Assembly (NCBI GenBank): GCA_951799405.1 | Contig: OX637339.1 | Span: 12,896,001-12,960,000, forward strand | Direction of reading: 5' to 3' | Length of the DNA: 64,000 nt | From: Agapetus fuscipes | Taxonomy: Eukaryota; Arthropoda; Insecta; Trichoptera; Glossosomatidae | Part shown: positions 61,751-64,000 of the stretch, one piece after another | Layout of the letters: the number at the start of each line of letters is the position of its first letter | Numbering within the stretch: the stretch's first letter is position 1 | Translations under genes and position numbers: made by a program | The notes under the pieces: generated by a model | What the model was told of the DNA's origin: nothing | The model's input: the letters and a program-made list of their open reading frames with translations, nothing else | The model's database searches: none

Positions 61751-62329
61751 AATCTAGATTGTCACCTTTGATTATAAAGGACTCATTTGTATATTTTTCA
61801 TACAAAATAATTTTTGTTTAGAAAATAAATATTTAAAATTTTGAAAACAACGTAGTCCGCACAATCAAGATATTCCTATGTGACATCGCCAGTAGTAAAT
61901 AAGAAACTGGATTCCTGATAATCAATATTTTTTTTATTTTACAGTATTTTGAATTATACGCCATTGACAAAGTGCAAATGGAGTGTGAAGCACTTTAGTA
62001 TCTTTTCAATTTACCAACATTATATTTTACTGATGTTTTGCCTATCCTGCTAGCCAGGGCAAGTGATGTCACATTTTTTTCTCCACTTTAAATCTGCGGA
62101 TTCCAGTGTTGTCACCCACTTTCCCTTTATGCCTTATTTTAGGCTACCCTGCATTACTTTTTGTAATTGTTTGTTTTTTTATAAGTTACATGCTGATTTA
62201 AAAATAAATGTGACTTGATTCTTATTTGAAGTATTTTTTATTTATTTATTAAAGAAATGAAAAAAAAATTGAAGCATTTTTTTACTCTGAAAGTAATCCT
62301 TGTGTCAGTAAAATTCAAATACAGTGTCA
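61751..62329. other. No gene; short Penelope-like fragment possible
   Basis: AATAAGAAACTGGATTCCTGATAATC (61897-61922 in part) resembles 63825-63850, which on the minus strand encodes NYLESNFLLT in the Penelope-like fragment. Otherwise unremarkable AT-rich sequence. Confidence 0.35.
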
Positions 62330-62690
62330 TATCTAATCTAATCTAAGTTGCAAAGATATGTTTTTTTTTTTTTTTTAAATAGATTTGTGGAAAGGAATGC
62401 AATCCACCAACCTTTTTTACCTGGCCAGTTGTCTTCATGCGAAAGCAGAAGCTTGTGTGCATGCAACGGCATCTGTTGAACCAGGGTCGAAGTTATCGTC
62501 GCGGATTCGAACCAGCGTTATTCGGTTCCAAATAACCTGTCTTGATCCCCGCGGCTATAACACCGACTTAATAATAAAATATAATAAAGAATGTTAATTA
62601 GGAGATTCACATTACATGCATTCTCACAACCAGACACGTACAAGTTCGCGCTTGCACATGCCTCATGTGAACCTACAACATAAAAACCAA
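62330..62690 (-). mobile_element. RTE-tail unit interrupted by SINE-C
   Basis: TCTAATCTAATCTAAGTTGC at 62332 begins a minus-strand unit. It is cut after AAGATATG by SINE family C (62361-62570, T-run first, B box complement GGATTCGAACCAGCG), and resumes at ~62600 with GGAGATTCACATTACATGC. Confidence 0.75.
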
Positions 62691-62757
62691 ATAGATCGAA
62701 TAGAATAGAAAATAGAGTAGAATAAAGATTTTAAATTATGATTAGTCGTTAAACATT

Positions 62758-63946
62758 TTAAAGAATGAAAAAAACGGATTTTACTGACCGTGCAAAAGAG
62801 AAGAACGATTTTCTGTACGTTTCGTCGGAGTCATATCCGACGTCCTCAGGAGACGTGTGTCCTCTACAAAAAGAAACCACGAACTGTTGAATTATTGTTG
62901 TTTGATCGAGGTCGAAGGTTGTAGGTATTTTTTTTAACCTTCGGTGATACATCCATAGATGTCGCTGTAGCCCGAGATATATATATATATATAAGGATAA
63001 TTTATTTTAATGTACACATAACTAAAGAGCGCCGTTTTTGTGTGTGTCACACCTCAAGGGCCCTCTCAAATCACGGATAAGATTTCTTGTAAAGATGTGT
63101 CTTTAGTGCTCCTTTAAAGACACCAACAGTCTTTGCCTTCCTCACATTAGGTGGCAGTCTGTTCCACTCCATTGGTCCCGCAAACCGGAAAGCACGGTCC
63201 CCAAAATTAGTGCGTGTCTGACGGTGTGGCTGAACCAAGTCCACCACGCCATCCCCTGCAGATCTGAGCGTTTGGCGCCTCAAATCCCTCTCAACGGGTG
63301 TAAACATGTCAGCCAAATATGAAGGAGCTGTACCATTTACAGCCTTATACACCATCAGACAAACACGGTAGACCACCCTCTCCGGAAAACGAAGCCAATG
63401 CAGTTTCCCTAACAATGGAGTAATGCGAGTAAATTTAGACATCCCGAATATGAGTCTTGCCGCTGAATTCAGCACAGACTGAAGACGGTTGAACTGCTTT
63501 TTCGGCTGACCTATGTACAGCGTTGAGCAATAGTCAACTCGTGACATCACAAAGGCATTCACCAGGGTCTTGACTGCTCCCGACGGAGATGTACAGAAGG
63601 ACGATATTATGTCTTCTTGTGAAATGGTCCGATTAATGAAAGGGTGGATCATTGAAGTTAGTACTGGCCTCCATATACTGGAAAGTTTGTAGCTGTCATC
63701 TCTGTTGAAGTTGGGGTGCCTGTGTATTTCGATTGCGTCCTTCACAAGTCGGGGGATGAGCTTTTTACTCTGAACAGAGTAACCCTTGACTGAATAACAT
63801 AGGTTGCGAACTATGGTAAGTAAGAAATTGGATTCCAGATAATTAAGTTTATTTATAGTTACAGAATTGTAAAATTTACATATAGTGATATCCCATGCCA
63901 GATTTGATAGATGCAGAGCGTCGCGCTTAAGCATCAATCGATCCAT
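62758..63946 (-). pseudogene. Penelope-like element fragment split by CR1
   Basis: The right piece (63946-63595) encodes DALHLSNLAWDITICKF, then KDAIEIHRHPNFNRDDSYKL, resembling the end of Penelope-like proteins (IEI.K.P.NFNRD.GY.LS..W.P). The left piece (62970-62760) holds LPED-type HTSPEDVGYDSDETYR, read from CCTGAGGACGTCGGAT..CCGACGAAACG, a motif common at Penelope 3' ends. The CR1 fragment between them shares the reading frame and creates a chimeric 291-codon ORF. Confidence 0.6.
63000..63592 (-). mobile_element. Truncated CR1-like LINE inserted in the Penelope-like element
   Basis: It begins near SPSGAVKTLVNAFVMSRVDY and carries LHWLRFPERVVYRVC and FGDRAFRFAGPMEWNRLPP, ending with GGGCCCTTGAGGTGTGACAC (opposite strand) and an AT tail at 62980-62998. 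Its frame is open to 63071. It is the same 3' module as at 28975-29570. Confidence 0.8.
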
Positions 63947-64000
63947 CTACAGAATTTTGCCTTGAAGTGTAACTGTATCTTCTGTTTCTAGTAAATATTA

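Noticed and set aside
62805..62860. Functional hammerhead ribozyme
   Set aside because: The core-like bases are present, but stems I and III and the cleavage site could not be assigned, and an extra base interrupts the expected CUGANGA-stem spacing.

Overview
The window reads as a transposon-saturated, AT-rich arthropod (most likely insect) nuclear region. The pointers are a ZAD-type C2H2 zinc-finger gene, small exons with consensus GT/AG sites, tRNA-derived SINEs, and RTE-, CR1- and Jockey-like LINEs. No ribosomal RNA, functional tRNA or CRISPR was seen. Species was not determined.

Host genes. (1) A minus-strand ZAD/C2H2 zinc-finger gene, exons at 27280-27412, 5080-5252, 3483-3620, 2867-2938 and 1762-1877, joined by phase across a ~22 kb intron full of transposons. 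Both its ends are missing. (2) A plus-strand tandem C2H2 gene (36448-37857), with relic fingers after its stop. (3) A three-exon minus-strand CENP-B-type helix-turn-helix gene (47240-49891). (4) A five-exon plus-strand DCPS scavenger decapping gene (50251-59360), starting head-to-head with gene 3 only 359 bp away. (5) An intronless UBE3D-like E3 ligase gene (59684-61153).

Mobile layer. The ZAD intron contains a 15.4 kb interval (11478-26879) bounded by hAT-like ends and a perfect 8-bp target duplication. Inside it lie a full-length RTE-like LINE split by an antisense RTE copy, a CR1-like LINE, and an apparently intact 7.25 kb Ty3/Gypsy element with identical LTRs. That Gypsy is the most unusual object here: its Gag has an N-terminal SAP-like domain, and its Pol runs past integrase into a TARG1/OARD1-like macro domain and a terminal CCCH zinc finger. 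From 29 to 46 kb there are Harbinger-, piggyBac- and foldback-type elements, a solo LTR, a non-autonomous LTR element carrying a dyad minisatellite, and LINE fragments. The right end holds a Penelope-like fragment split by CR1.

The commonest repeat is a ~250 bp unit identical in kind to the RTE 3' end, with more than 20 copies. Many share one fixed 5' boundary and six lie in a head-to-tail array in DCPS intron 1. Three tRNA-headed SINE families (called A, B and C here) are also dispersed, and at least two carry tails resembling the resident LINEs. LTR, hAT, mariner and SINE boundaries come from direct reading of terminal and target-site repeats. Family names rest on remembered motifs, without database searches.
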